A stretch of DNA of 64,000 nt from Acheta domesticus (lineage: Eukaryota; Arthropoda; Insecta; Orthoptera; Gryllidae), in the NCBI GenBank assembly GCA_031308135.1, contig JAHLJT010003656.1, positions 48,676,335 through 48,740,334 on the forward strand. Direction: 5' to 3'. Shown piece by piece: positions 1 through 11,451 of this stretch. The position numbers were made by a program, and so were the translations under genes. The notes below the pieces were generated by a model that was not told where the DNA came from, made no database searches, and saw nothing but the letters and a program-made list of their open reading frames with translations. The stretch's first letter is position 1. Each line of letters starts with the position of its first letter.

Positions 1-14
1 AGTTTACATTGCTG

Positions 15-275
15 GGTATAATCCTTCGACTGTTGGGGAGAATTTTAATGACCTTTGATAGCTAGTTCTCTGTGATATCTCTGAAAAATAACAGACGAAT
101 ACTGATGCAGTACCCTAACAAATGAATCACGAATTACGCGTGATCTTTCCTTGTTAATTCTTGTCTCTTCCCCCGTAGAGGTATACAAATACATGCACTG
201 TACTGCCACAAATATTGGGAGACGACTCGTATTTGTAGAGCTTGTCCCGGCTGCTTCCTGGCGATCTGAAGCGGA
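15..275 (+). repeat. Dispersed SINE-like family A, partial copy A1
   Basis: Reverse-orientation copy of the element at 363-915. It shares the blocks corresponding to CCCTAACAAA, TGATCTTTCC, TTGTCTCTTCCCC and GAGCTTGTCCCGGCTG. It has no tRNA-like head. Strand is given as the polarity implied by the tRNA-like head of the full copies. Confidence 0.65.
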
Positions 276-362
276 AACTACGTTCAAGAGAAGGGAAGGA
301 CAGCAATGTCTTCCGATATATGAAATGCACTGTGTTAATTGATTTCTTGGTGATTACGGGCG

Positions 363-915
363 CGCCAACAGCTAAGGTAATTAGTCTCGTAAGTTTAGTG
401 CTTGTTTTATCGTGGCTGATGGCGGTGATCTTCCCCATCTGATGGCCAGATTCGGCGCTGACCTACGTCAACTTGCGGGTGTTTCCCCAACCAATTATCT
501 CCCACTGGCGTGGCACCGCTCCAGCCGGGACGAGCTCTAAGCTCCCGACTGGTCTCCCGAGATGTGTAGCGCATGTAAGTGCAAGTGTGTGTAGGTATGA
601 CTTGAGGGTAGGACAAAGAATAGAAAGAAAAGACCGCATGCGGTCCGTAACCCGTTTGTTACAGTACTCCTCCGGCATTCACCTCATATTGATCAGAGAT
701 ACCATTGAAAACTACCGATCGAAGTAGCCGATTGCCAGAATTTTTCTCCAGAAAACAAATGATCTCGTCCAATCTATGTAGCTAAAGTCGAAAATCCTGC
801 CACCGTCGACATTGGAACCCTCGTCAACTCGGTCAGAGGCTGGAACCCTAGTCAATCTGGTCAGAGCCTTGAACCCTAGACAACCCGGTGAGAGGCACTG
901 CAGTTTTATGCCCTT
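363..915 (-). repeat. Dispersed SINE-like family A, copy A2
   Basis: About 550 bp. On the plus strand it starts with ACAGCTAAGGTAATTAGTCT (matching 37415 onward) and continues through TTCGGCGCTGACCTACGT, ATCTCCCACTGG, CAGCCGGGACGAGCTCTAAG, CGGTCCGTAACCCGTTTGTT, GAAAACTACCGATC and AATCCTGCCACCGTCG. The terminal part is degenerate, with three repeats of a GAACCCT-type segment and GGTCAGAGGC. The five Dpr-unrelated ORFs across it are incidental. Confidence 0.75.
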
Positions 916-1149
916 AGCCACCCTTGCCGGTAATAATCACAGGATTTTAGGCGCCAATTGCCACAGTAATTGACGCACCAGGAAAATTATATACAGATTA
1001 ACCCCAAACAAGTTGTTTATTATTTACAATAATTTCCTCAGCCACAACTTTTCACCTTCCATTAAAAATGTTAGGTAATGTAAAACATAATTGGAATGAG
1101 TAGTCTATCAGCAGTCATTGAATGAGCGTTGTGAACCCATTGAGGGGTC

Positions 1150-1297
1150 TAGAGAGAGACAGAGAGAGGGAGAGAGAGGGACAGAGAGAGACATAGAGAG
1201 ACAGAGAGAAATAGAGAGAGACAGAGAGATGCAGAGAGAAACAGAAACAGAGAGACACAGAGAGACACAGAGAGACAGAGACAACGAGAGAGAGAGA
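1150..1297. repeat. GA-rich microsatellite (AGAGAC/AGAG)n
   Basis: About 150 bp of imperfect AGAGAC and AGAGAG units. Open frames on both strands (Arg/Glu-rich or Ser/Leu-rich) are by-products of the repeat. Confidence 0.95.
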
Positions 1298-1564
1298 TCA
1301 AAATATCGATTTCTGAACGTATTCGATTTCAAACACATTGAATGTCTATATTTTGAATTTTGTTGGTTAGCTCCCACTTCCACTCGATGCCTCAATTGTA
1401 TCATTCCAGAAGTCCATTTGTACTGATAGGAATTAGTAGAAATGTCCCTCCATTTCACAGGCGAGAACATCGGCCGCTATGGTATGCATTGTTCGTCGAA
1501 ACAACTAATTAGAGGAACGGAGGGCAGAAAGAGGGAGGGCCGCGAGACAAAAGGGGAGGTCGAA

Positions 1565-1668
1565 AGGGCTCGCCCCTGCTGGAGCAGCTGCGTTGCGCGC
1601 TGCGATCGTGTTTCCGGTCGCCGGCGGTCGGCGCGGCGGCGCGGGGTTCGGAAGGGTGTCGGAGCGAG
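1565..1668 (+). other. GC-rich patch ending at a consensus splice donor
   Basis: A short CpG-rich stretch in AT-rich surroundings that ends GGAGCGAG followed by GTAAGG (donor at 1669). It could be a non-coding first exon, but no coding content or promoter motif supports this. Confidence 0.2.
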
Positions 1669-1774
1669 GTAAGGGGCTGAAATGGCCTGTGCGGTAATGG
1701 GTGGACGGAATCCGGGAATGGCGCGAATCTCATTCTCGTTGAACTCTCTGAATTTTCGAAAATTTGCAACTTTA

Positions 1775-1830
1775 GAAATAATGCGAGAACGTTCACGCTG
1801 TTGTAGCAACACTAGCTGTGTATTGATGTA
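1775..1830 (+). repeat. Dispersed repeat family C, copy 1
   Basis: Contains GCGAGAACGTTCACGCTGTT followed by GTAGCAACACTAG. The same block occurs at 5990-6045 and 46300-46355 in the same orientation. It may be the end of a transposon; no protein or tRNA signature is visible. Confidence 0.6.
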
Positions 1831-1984
1831 GAGAGTCTATTTCTTGGTAAGTTTTGTGAACCGAAAGGAGCCCAGGAAGGGTAGACATTATTTGTATTTG
1901 GTATTTTGGATACCCAAATTGGAATTCAATCTCAGCCTTTCCCATTGCTGATAATCTCACAGAAGGTGAGTTGTTTGATTACAT

Positions 1985-2430
1985 CTACACTGAAAGAGGG
2001 GAGACTCGTCCAACCAGGTATCTCCCAACACCGCCCCAGCCGGGAAGCTCTAAGCCCTAAGCTCTAAACTCTAAGCCCCCTATCGGTCTCCCGGCGTGTA
2101 TGGTAGTGTAGTGCATGTTAGTGATAGTGTGTGTACGAGGGGTGACGATAGGACAAGGAAGAGGAAGGTAAGATCGCGCGCGGTCCGTGGCCCGTTTGTT
2201 ATTTTACTGCTCTGTCATTCGCCTCGTGTTGATCGGAGAAACCACGGAAAACTACCGATCAGAGAAGTCGGAAGCTAGAATTATCCCCTAGACGGCAACT
2301 GAATTCGGCCTAGCTGACAAGCTAGTGACGAACATCCTACCGCCGTCGGGGCTCGAACCTAAGACCTACCGGTCAGAGGATCAACAGTGGCATCAGTTGA
2401 TGCCCTGAGCTGTCTCCCTGTCTATGATTT
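1985..2430 (-). repeat. SINE-like family A, copy A3 with tRNA-like head
   Basis: Best head-containing copy. On the minus strand from ~2430 it reads CTCAGGGCATCAACTGATGC as a box A-like region, then AGGTTCGAGCCCCG as a box B-like motif, then the family A body (AGTTTTCCGTGGTTTCTCCG, AACAAACGGGCC, CCGGGAGACC). This supports derivation from a Pol III tRNA-type promoter. It ends near AGATACCTGGTTGGACGAG. Confidence 0.75.
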
Positions 2431-2670
2431 ACAAGTGCAGAGCATTGAGCATGGAGTTTGCCAGCGTAAGGATACGTAGTTTGTGGCACACGTTGAAATG
2501 AACAGGTCAGGTGGGTTCAAGGGGACCGGAGGGTGCGGTGACGAGGCAGGGGTGAGGGCCGGACCGGAGACGAACCCGAGAAGTACGACGCGAGGAAGGG
2601 TCGATAGCGCGTGGGGGAGGGGAGGGTTGGGCGCTGACGCCAGCGGAGCGGCGGCGGAGCCCGTACTCAC

Positions 2671-2881
2671 CGACGACGGACAGGTACATGGCGTGTCCGA
2701 TGGGCGGCGTGGTGCTGACCTGGCACTCGTACAGCCCCGAGTCGCGGTGCTGCGGGTAGCGAATCTGCAGCATCCAGTCCTCCGTCTGCGGCGAGTGGAT
2801 GGACTGGAAGCGCTGGTCGCTCGTGTACGTGTAGCGCCCCACCGTCAGCAGGTGGATGTCCCGGTGGCGCACCCACGACAC
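2671..2881 (-). CDS. dpr: Dpr-family Ig receptor, exon encoding second half of Ig1
   Basis: Internal coding exon of 211 nt. On the minus strand the acceptor is TGTGCGCAG and the exon opens in phase 0 with VSWVRHRDIHLLTVGRY, continuing the upstream exon's GNRT to give the Dpr hallmark GNRTVSWVRHRDIH. It contains the C-strand core Trp, YTSDQRF, TEDWMLQI, and DSGLYEC with the tyrosine corner and F-strand Cys, then QVSTTPPIGHAMYLSVV. It encodes 70 codons plus one G before the donor GTGAGT (complement of 2665-2670); that G would start a Glu codon, matching the usual VVEP continuation. With the upstream exon it forms a complete V-set Ig1 without frameshift or stop. Ig2 and the membrane anchor are outside the window. 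The first ~59 bp and the acceptor also occur in two extra tandem copies upstream (see the 127-bp repeat). Confidence 0.95.
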
Positions 2882-3204
2882 CTGCGCACAGCACACACTC
2901 GCGCTCAGACACACCACCACAAACACCTCGCAAACAGACATTAAGTAATGTGCACGGGTAGCGCCCCACCGTCAGCAGGTGGATGTCCCGGTGGCGCACC
3001 CACGACACCTGCGCACAGCACACACTCGCGCTCAGACACACCACCATAAACACCTCGCAAACAGACATTAAGTAATGTGCACGGGTAGCGCCCCACCGTC
3101 AGCAGGTGGATGTCCCGGTGGCGCACCCACGACACCTGCGTACAGGGGACACTCGCGCTCAGACACACCACCACAGACACCTTTCAAACAGACACGAAAT
3201 AATC
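2823..3204 (-). repeat. 127-bp tandem triplication of exon 5' end plus splice acceptor
   Basis: Three head-to-tail copies with period 127 bp. Exon first bases fall at 2881 (genuine), 3008 and 3135. Each copy contains the acceptor region and the first ~59 bp of the exon encoding VSWVRHRDIHLLTVGRY. Copies 1 and 2 differ by about one base over the 70 bp of intronic part, whereas copy 3 (3077-3204) has several changes, for example around its acceptor (GTACAGGGG on the plus strand). In copies 2 and 3 the exon sequence breaks off at Y-P-C-T and runs into intron sequence. Because 127 is not a multiple of 3, use of an upstream acceptor would shift frame. Confidence 0.92.
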
Positions 3205-6200
3205 GTATGAAATGGCGCGGGTTTAATGACACTCTCATCATTAGAAAAGGAAATATCATACATCCTGTTTTGAGGGTACTTCAATTTCACAAAGCTTTTT
3301 GAACCGCATTGCGGCCAACTAGTGCTAAAATTGCTAAAGTGTTCAGTGCTAAAAGAACAATAGAAGTATGTAAATTACAACTTGTAACAAAGAACAAATA
3401 TATGTGAAATAACCTGATACTGAAAAATACGTATTAAGTGAAAGAAAATTACAAAAAGAAATTACAAAATTACAATGGAAGAATTACTTGTAATTAAAAA
3501 TGCACAAAACGAAATAAAAGGTCAATAAGTTTTATTTCGACAATAAATAAGAAGATAAATTATATCTTTACAAAATAAAAGTTAACATTTAACATTTCTC
3601 ATGTTACATAAATTATTATTGTAAGAAGAAATGCAATAAATACATGGAATAAATGCCGATAAGCAAACAGATGTGCCACTTGTGTAGAGAGTGTGAGTCC
3701 GACGAAGATAAAACAGCGTGGCTCTGGAGCACTGTCCTGCTATTTAAAGGTAGGCTACCACTATAAAGAGGATAAGGAACCAAAGAAAAAACCGTGAGAG
3801 GGAAAAGAAATGCAAGCCACGGGGTGGAAAATAGGGAGGAAACGGAGTTAATGTGCAGAGGAGATGGCCAACTTTAAGGGTTTGAGGAAAGAAATTTTAT
3901 TTGAGAGTACTATGATAAAACTGCCTCCGATATTTCCTTTTCCACAATTGAATAATGTCAACGCATAACTGTAAGAGATTAAAACATGGACCCTACCAGT
4001 AGAACAAATCTAACCGAGAAATACTTAACCGTTATACTTCCAGTAACGAATTTTCTATTTGCAGTATTCGAATAAGAATTTCCCTCATGATGGGGTTATT
4101 TGATATAACAAGGCAGTATAGAAAGGCATCCCCGTTGAACGAGTTTTATTGGAGAAATTAAATTTGTAGTATTCGAATTAGAATTTCCCCCATGTCCAGG
4201 CAATCTGTACAGACGATCTCATTAAAAAACGAAATTGAAATTCGCATACGATGATTATAAAAATACGCAACTGGCGCCCAATATTGCTTCATAGTTTGAG
4301 TTATATGGTACAAATACGGGGTAAACATGTTTTCACTGTTTAATGAAAGCGTTATATAGTGTTCCGAAAGTATTGATTCCATAGTTACGAGAAGTAGTTA
4401 TCTCCCTTTAAATTGCGTTGTTTGTGTTCCAATTAATTCTGTGATGTGAAGTTCTGTTGTAGTAATTTGCAGAGTATCGTCATTGGCATAGAATCGTCAA
4501 TGTAAATATATGGTTGCACATTTACTGGAGATCTTTTATTCCACATGACATTAACCATATTTCCATGTGAATATTTAAATGAGTTTACCTATTCAATATT
4601 CCAAAAAGCAAGAAGCTTGTTTCTTATAAAGAGATGAAAGGCTTATTAAATCAAATTAAAGACTCATTTTTAAAAGCCTAATTTTGAAACTACCAATGCG
4701 AGAATATTCAGTAAAACCAACGGGTGGTAATTTTTTTGTATTTTATGAAAACAATTGAAACAAACAAAATATTGAAAAATAATTGAATTTGTCATTACTT
4801 CATTACTCCATATTGTCGAGGATGTGGTGTGCATAACATTGTCAAAATTGTAAAAATCATAACATTAATATAAACCTTAATTTTATGTTTAGAATTTTTC
4901 TGGAACATTTGAGATTTTCGAAGTTATAATTCCCCATATGCTCCCTATTAGCACCTAAGCATCCCGGTTTTGTCCTCAATAATTTCTACATTTTTATATT
5001 GTACGCTATTTATTTTATATGTATTTTAAAAATGGAGAAACATGGTCAGTGCTATCATAAACCGGATTCCTGGAGTCCAGTGTGCACAAATTCTGAAGTA
5101 TTTGGTCGGCGGTGTTTCCAGTGCTAAATAAAATATTCTTCGCGCATGACGAAAATCATCTCACGTTGGAGGTCACACTATGGAGGTGGATGAAATAACA
5201 CTCACTACTTTTGGACCATTTTTTTATTAAGTAAATAGGTGTTGCTACAGGTATGTAGTCCTTATCTACAGGTGTGTATTATCCTGACTGATTTATTCAT
5301 TGTTTACTTAATTTTCAACAAGAACTTCATAATTAAATTACTGTTCTTGTCCATTCAGCAGAATTCGCACCGTCTCTTATTCTGTTTCTTCAATTTCCCA
5401 CACTGAGTTTAATTGTATACGTTTCCCTTCCGTTCGCGTCCTACTTCTATGAACTATTTTCCATTCGCGACTCAAATTTCGTATTAAAAAAGTCAAATTC
5501 TGTTTATTTACGTTCATACGTGCTACTTTCGGATATGCGAATTGCCTCTAACATTTCGCACGAAATCTAACTTAAAAAACTTTCCTGAAAACGAATACTC
5601 TGTCAGACACAGCCTTACGTCCGACTCCTATCAGACACTTCTCTTCCACCGGATCAACTTGTTTTTCCCGTTCACATATTCAGCGTTGTTATTTACAGAA
5701 TCCGATGCTAATTTGTCCACTGCAACTGTGCTTTATCGGGATTCTCTTGTCTGTTGCAACTATGTCTCTTACATTCGCAATAATTTATTAAAAACATTTT
5801 TCTAATATTTTAAATGCTTCCGCGAACACACGTCTTTATTGTTATTTACTGACGCCCTATGTTCCCCATGTCTCATTTCTGTTCATATTTTTCCGAATTT
5901 TCCTTTCCTTCCTATCTTCTTCCGTCGACATATTTTTATTAATTTATAAAAAATACCCAATAGGTAATTTTACTCATCTCAATAGCCATTAACAATATCG
6001 CGAGAACGTACGTGCTGTTGTAACACCACTAGTTTTTTTGTATGATTTTGAGCGACTTGAAAATGAAAAAAACATTTCCTTCAATTTCTGCCTTTAAATA
6101 AACACGCCCTGAAATGGTGATTTTTTATCCCAAAACTAATTGAACCTAAAAGACAAAAAGTCGTCATTAAAATTTATGTAATGGTGGCGGCTCAAACACA

Positions 6201-7020
6201 GCAATCGCTGCATGAACTTGTTTCGATATCTCACTGAAAAATAATGGAATTTAAAAAAATCACTTGAAATTGAGAACAATATCACACATGTGGAAATCGT
6301 CTTGCGAATTACTCGCTCTAGGAACTGTATCTCGTCTTTCGTATTGTTTTATTGCAAGGTTTAAAACATTTATAGTATTATACACTGTAGACGATATGGA
6401 ATAATGGAAAACTAATTGGTGAACTAATGGTGAAATAACTAAAGTGTTTGTGAAATTAAGTAAATTAATAGTGAAAATCTAATGATACTAAAATTAACAT
6501 TGAACTAGTGAAATGGGGTCACTTGTTTTCATGGACATTTTCATCGTAAAGAAATATATGTAAATCGATTGAATAATATGGAATATAAAATTTCAAAATT
6601 ATAAAAAAAAAGTACAAAGCAGAGACGTCAACAGTTACACTGGCATTCCAAAACCTTCCCACAATTTCATCATAAGAATAATTCCGTATTCGCGAGCGAA
6701 ATACAACAAAAGATATGTCGATAAGGAGGTGTGGCAAGTACCTATCTGATAATGAGTACCGTCGCAGCCCCTGTTGCCGCTTTAAAAGCAGCTTTTCGAG
6801 GCACTGTAAAAATTATTATATTAATGTCACTTTGAATACTTAATTATAAAAACTACGAATTAATCTAACTGAAATTTTTGGTGACGAGGAAAGGTGTCGA
6901 AACGTATATATATTGTTTTTGGACAAATTATTTATGATTTTCAAATGTGAGAAATTTCACATGATAGTTTCATTTACTCAACACTAAAATTTTAAGTAAT
7001 ATGTAGTTTAAAATTCGAAT
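3205..7020. other. AT-rich intron, mostly featureless
   Basis: Intronic sequence without coding signature. It holds an imperfect ~100-bp direct duplication (4061-4100 and 4161-4200, both with TAGTATTCGAAT-type sequence and AGAATTTCCC) and a family C copy at 5990-6045. All ORFs are short and unremarkable. Confidence 0.7.
5990..6045 (+). repeat. Dispersed repeat family C, copy 2
   Basis: Contains CGCGAGAACGTACGTGCTGT followed by TGTAACACCACTAG, matching 1775-1830 and 46300-46355. Confidence 0.6.
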
Positions 7021-7474
7021 ATGCTTTTCTCTTTCTCTTTGAGAAATGTCTTGAACGGATCGTGCCAACACCACGCGTGCCCTGACGGCTGCGCTTGTGC
7101 AAAGCAAGGACGATTCTTATCTTGCTGGTGGCGTCACAGCCCCCGGCACGGCACGAGTCGTGTGAGGAGGGGGCGAGGGCGGGCAGGCACGGGTGGCGGG
7201 CACACCTGTTGGCGCCCCCAGGGACTCACACCCTCGCCTTGACTCGCGGTGCAAGGCGCCGCGCCGCTGAACGGGGCGGGGCGAGGCGGGGAGGCGCGGG
7301 GCGGTCTGGGCATGGGAGGCAGGGCTGAGAGGGGCAGAGAGGGACGGGGCGAGAATGATTAGCTCAGCGGACACTAATGCACGCGAAATGCACGCTCCAC
7401 GACGAATGCGGACGACGCGTTCAGCCGCCAAGCGTCACCACCGCGAGCTGCCCTCCCCGTCACCCCCACGCCTC

Positions 7475-8139
7475 TCCCCGCCTCGCCCCGCCTCGCCCCA
7501 CCCCGCCTCGCCCCACCCCGCCTCGCCCCACCCCGCCTCGCCCCACCCCGCCTCGCCCCACCCCGCCTCGCCCCACCCCGCCTCGCCCCACCCCGCCTCG
7601 CCCCGCCTCGCCCCGCCTCGCCCCGCCTCGCCCCGCCTCGCCCCGCCTCGCCCCGCCTCGCCCCGCCTCGCCCCGCCTCGCCCCGCCTCGCCCCGCCTCG
7701 CCCCGCCTCGCCCCGCCTCGCCCCGCCTCGCCCCGCCTCGCCCCGCCTCGCCCCGCCTCGCCCCGCCTCGCCCCGCCTCGCCCCGCCTCGCCCCGCCTCG
7801 CCCCGCCTCGCCCCGCCTCGCCCCGCCTCGCCCCGCCTCGCCCCGCCTCGCCCCGCCTCGCCCCGCCTCGCCCCGCCTCGCCCCGCCTCGCCCCGCCTCG
7901 CCCCGCCTCGCCCCGCCTCGCCCCGCCTCGCCCCGCCTCGCCCCGCCTCGCCCCGCCTCGCCCCGCCTCGCCCCGCCTCGCCCCGCCTCGCCCCGCCTCG
8001 CCCCGCCTCGCCCCGCCTCGCCCCGCCTCGCCCCGCCTCGCCCCGCCTCGCCCCGCCTCGCCCCGCCTCGCCCCGCCTCGCCCCGCCTCGCCCCGCCTCG
8101 CCCCGCCTCGCCCCGCCTCGCCCCGCCTCGCCCCGCCTC
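7475..8139. repeat. 10-bp GC-rich minisatellite, unit CCCCGCCTCG
   Basis: A leading block of about seven 15-bp units (CCCCACCCCGCCTCG, i.e. the decamer plus CCCCA) at 7497-7600 passes into a run of 54 perfect decamers (7591-8130) plus a final partial unit. I see no substitution in that run. The ~270-312 aa ORFs in several frames on both strands are repeat artefacts: three 10-bp units give a 10-residue Pro/Ala/Arg periodicity. Flanks (7140-7340) contain shorter related GC-rich motifs. Confidence 0.97.
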
Positions 8140-9055
8140 CCTTCTTCTTTTCTGTTGTTCGAGCTGCGTGAGCGGGGAGGCTGTGCGACTGGCACGCGGA
8201 GCGGGAAGCCGACATGAGTTTGTCGTCAGTCGTGAGACATGTAGGTTTGTCTCGGGCAGAGCGGTGCATCACACCGAGGGGAAATGTTTGTAGTTTGGCT
8301 GTGTGGTAGCCGCACTGTAAGTATCACTTCTTGTGGTAGACTCTATTTATTTAGTTAGTAGAAGGCAGTTTTATGGTGGGTTTTACGACTTCGGTCAGTG
8401 TTTTTTTTATTAATAAACCAACTGTTTATTCTACCCACCCTCGTCTGTGTTTTAATACATCCGTATGACGCCACACCCTCATGACCTGTTACGTTCGTCC
8501 GCAAGACACGACCTCTCCAGGGCTAAGGGAAGCCGGAGGGGCTCAGTTCGTGGCTCGCTTTTTGCCTAGTTTTTGCTCGTAAGTGTTCTGAATTTTAAGA
8601 TGGACATTTGTGTCATTCTTCGCAGTTGCAGGTTTGCATTCTCTTTCGAAAGCTTAAACAAATGAACGCGAAAACTGTACATTCCATGTTTTACTTGGAA
8701 TTGTTATTTGACAGAAGTAAGTCACGACTGAGCACGAGAGCAATTTAGTGGTAAGGTTTTCTTTATCTTAAGCAATCTGATAACAATGCCACGATTTAGT
8801 AATCGCATTTTTGAGAAGAGAAAGTATAATCGAAAGAGTAAACAATACGAATAAACAAGATTTTCTTCCCTTAAAACATCATACAAATATTCTTTACATT
8901 AACGAAAGCATTCACAGCGATTACCCTAGAAAGCACTATTTTTAATAATAATTTCGAGTCTCGTCATGGTGACCTCGTGTGAAAACACTTTATATAACAC
9001 ATTGTAGATCACAAAATTATCGAATTAAATGTAATGTTGCTAAAGAGACAACTCG
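8140..9055. other. Intergenic/intronic stretch after the decamer array
   Basis: No gene seen. 8290-8520 has a loosely LTR-like layout (TGT start, TTAATAAACC, T-rich, then CACACCCTCATGAC) but no inverted ends, primer-binding site or partner copy, so I do not call it. The rest is AT-rich. Confidence 0.5.
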
Positions 9056-9059
9056 TTTA

Positions 9060-9735
9060 CAGTCTACAGAATGGTCCATTTAATTTGACAAATCAAAATA
9101 ACTCGACAAATATGCAACGTACAAGAAATGTCAAAGGCAAAAAAATATTATCTCCTAGGGGGATAATTGTCAGACCTAAAATCAGTCTCCGCTCGCCCCT
9201 TGAGGGCCCCATGAATTTGGTCTAAAATATGTTTTGATAGAGAGAGACGATCCAGACATATTCCAGAAAAAAATTAATATCTCCAATGGGAAAATCTGCC
9301 AGGCCCAAAATCAAATCTCCCTCCCCCGTCCACTAGTGGTGGGGTGTGGCAACTTTGAAACCTTAGATGGAAACCAAATTTTTCTTTAAAGAATTTGATT
9401 TAACGTAATTCAATCAGCACGGGCGATTTGAATCCGCTGGACGTACATGAATACAAATAATCGGATCGTTTCTTTTGATCAAAAATGTTTTGGATCAAAC
9501 TGTTGTATTTTTTATTGTATAATACGAATATGAAATAAAAAAGGGGGATCCCATTTCATATTTCAAAGGTGGCTCCCTCTTCACTCTCAAGAGGCGAAAG
9601 GGGAAGTTTGATTTTAGGTCTGACAGATGTTCCCTCGGAGAAATTAACTTTTTGCCTTTGAAATTTTTTTGTACATTGCGTATTTCTCGAGTTATTTTCA
9701 TTTGTCAAATTAAATGGGACATCCTGTGTAGATGG
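9060..9735. mobile_element. Foldback-type element with ~130-bp inverted arms
   Basis: The left arm (about 9060-9195: ...CATTTAATTTGACAAAT...AAAATAACTCGA...CAAAGGCAAAAA...GTCAGACCTAAAATCA) is the imperfect inverted repeat of the right arm (about 9590-9735), which ends GGGACATCCTGTGTAGATGG. A third, direct copy of the inner module (ATATCTCC...TCTGCCAGGCCCAAAATCA) lies at 9265-9330. No transposase is present. This is consistent with a non-autonomous DNA transposon. Confidence 0.75.
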
Positions 9736-11451
9736 CTGAAGACGCGAGAAAGTTTAAATTTTAAACAATGGAAAAGAAAAGAGCAGCATTTATATTTGGC
9801 GTGTGGCGCTAAACCAAATGGCAACGTTAGACTTTTAAACGTTAACGCCTCTAATAATGTCTCCTCCCTGAAAATTGAAATACTCGTTTCAGTATCGTTC
9901 AATCTCGAGTTCAGATCGATCGGAAAGTGTTGATATTGGAGAAAATCGTATGACAATAGAGTTGCTCCCAGACAGACAGGTAGACGTTTTTCCCTCAATT
10001 GATCGAAGTATCTTGTTAAATGTTGCGCTGTTTACCGAATGTGTTTATTATTGGGTTTTCGTTGCGTGTGAAAAACAGCGTAAAAAAGAACAATAAACCG
10101 TAAAGATGTCGTAGAAACATTTAATGATTTTATGACCGAAGCACAACGAAATGTGGATTCACTTTATATTATTATTTACGAAGGGTCTACAATACTTGGA
10201 TTCTGGCAATTCACCATGTTAGAGAAAGTAAATTACCGCATATAAGAACGAGAATTGTTCACTTTTCGCTACAAGGCCTCACTTCGTGTTTTTCTAACGA
10301 AAAATTGTCTATTTCCGCCTCAGTATTATAATACTTTCTCTGTACTACATAAACGTGGTAAGACAGGGATGTAAACACACTGCAGAATTATTATCAACAA
10401 AAGAAAGAGATTTTGAAGACCATCATGAAAAGTGGTGAATGTTTGCGTATGCGCGTGCAACGTCGCGTTGAAGGCTGTGTAAATCACGCTATGTTGAAAA
10501 ATTATGTAAATGTTTGCAACAGTTCTCTCCAAATGCCATCTGGAAGCAAGTTCCTATATACCTGAAAATGAAAAAGTAACAAGTGGAGAATAAAGCCAGT
10601 AAAGCTACTGAAGAAATGTTCAAAAAACTTATTGGGCACTGCTTTGTTCCCACTCAACGCATGGATCCTGTTTATAACATTGTTTCGTTCCAACTTCCTA
10701 CAGTGTATCACTGGGTCATACTTTTTCAGCGTCACGTGAGAAGAAACTTTTGAAGATTGTTTAAATGACCAAACTTGGGGCAATGAGGCAAGTTAGCAAC
10801 ACCACTAAATGTATTACACAAAACAACGCCATTAATTATCAGGAAATTCTGTAAATTCTCCATTTTAAGATTTTCCATAAAATATAAGTAAACGAAAATA
10901 TTCATGGGACGTTTTCGACGATCAAATGTTTTGTCAAAACGAATTCCGTTGCAAAGAGTATTTATAAGAGATGCACAGATTTTAAATGCATGATAATCAT
11001 GAATCTTATTACGTTGAAATGATGGAAGCTGTTGCTATTTCAGGAGATTGTTATCTCACGTCACCTGCTGTTATATACAGTATGAGTAAATTGCAGAGAG
11101 TTAACTGAAAATATATGTTTGCCACCTTAAAGTATTGTAAACGCAGAAATCACAAGAACTTTAAAAGGAATTACAAAAACAACTACTTCGAACTTGAAAC
11201 GACACCTCTCCTTGGTAATACATGAAGCTCACGTAATTCTGGAGCAAGCAGAGAGCGCGCGAACACTTGATTAAAAACAAAGAGGGTGTGCATATCGCTT
11301 GTCACTAAAAATTCCATTCTTAAAAAGCAAGAGGTAAAAGTGAAATGTTCTGAGAAGCAGATTGTTTATCATTTAATTTATCTCGTTAAATGCATCTATA
11401 TGATTGCAGATTCGAATAGAACAACAAAAGCAACAAAAAAATGAAAACAAA
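9736..11451. other. AT-rich intron with a dispersed block at 10265-10375
   Basis: No coding signal. The 10265-10375 block (CGCCTCAGTATTATAATACT and TTCTCTGTACTACATAAACG) aligns with 28570-28660, so it is an interspersed repeat. The remainder is unstructured. Confidence 0.55.

Noticed and set aside
7475..8139. CRISPR-like array
   Set aside because: Units are contiguous with no spacers, and the sequence is eukaryotic.
7355..8293. 312-, 273-, 270- and 264-codon ORFs on both strands
   Set aside because: All are produced by the 10-bp decamer array (30-bp period in codons) and contain only Pro/Ala/Ser/Arg or Gly/Arg/Glu repeats.
8290..8520. Solo LTR
   Set aside because: AATAAA and TGT-like start are present, but no inverted CA end, target duplication or second copy is seen.
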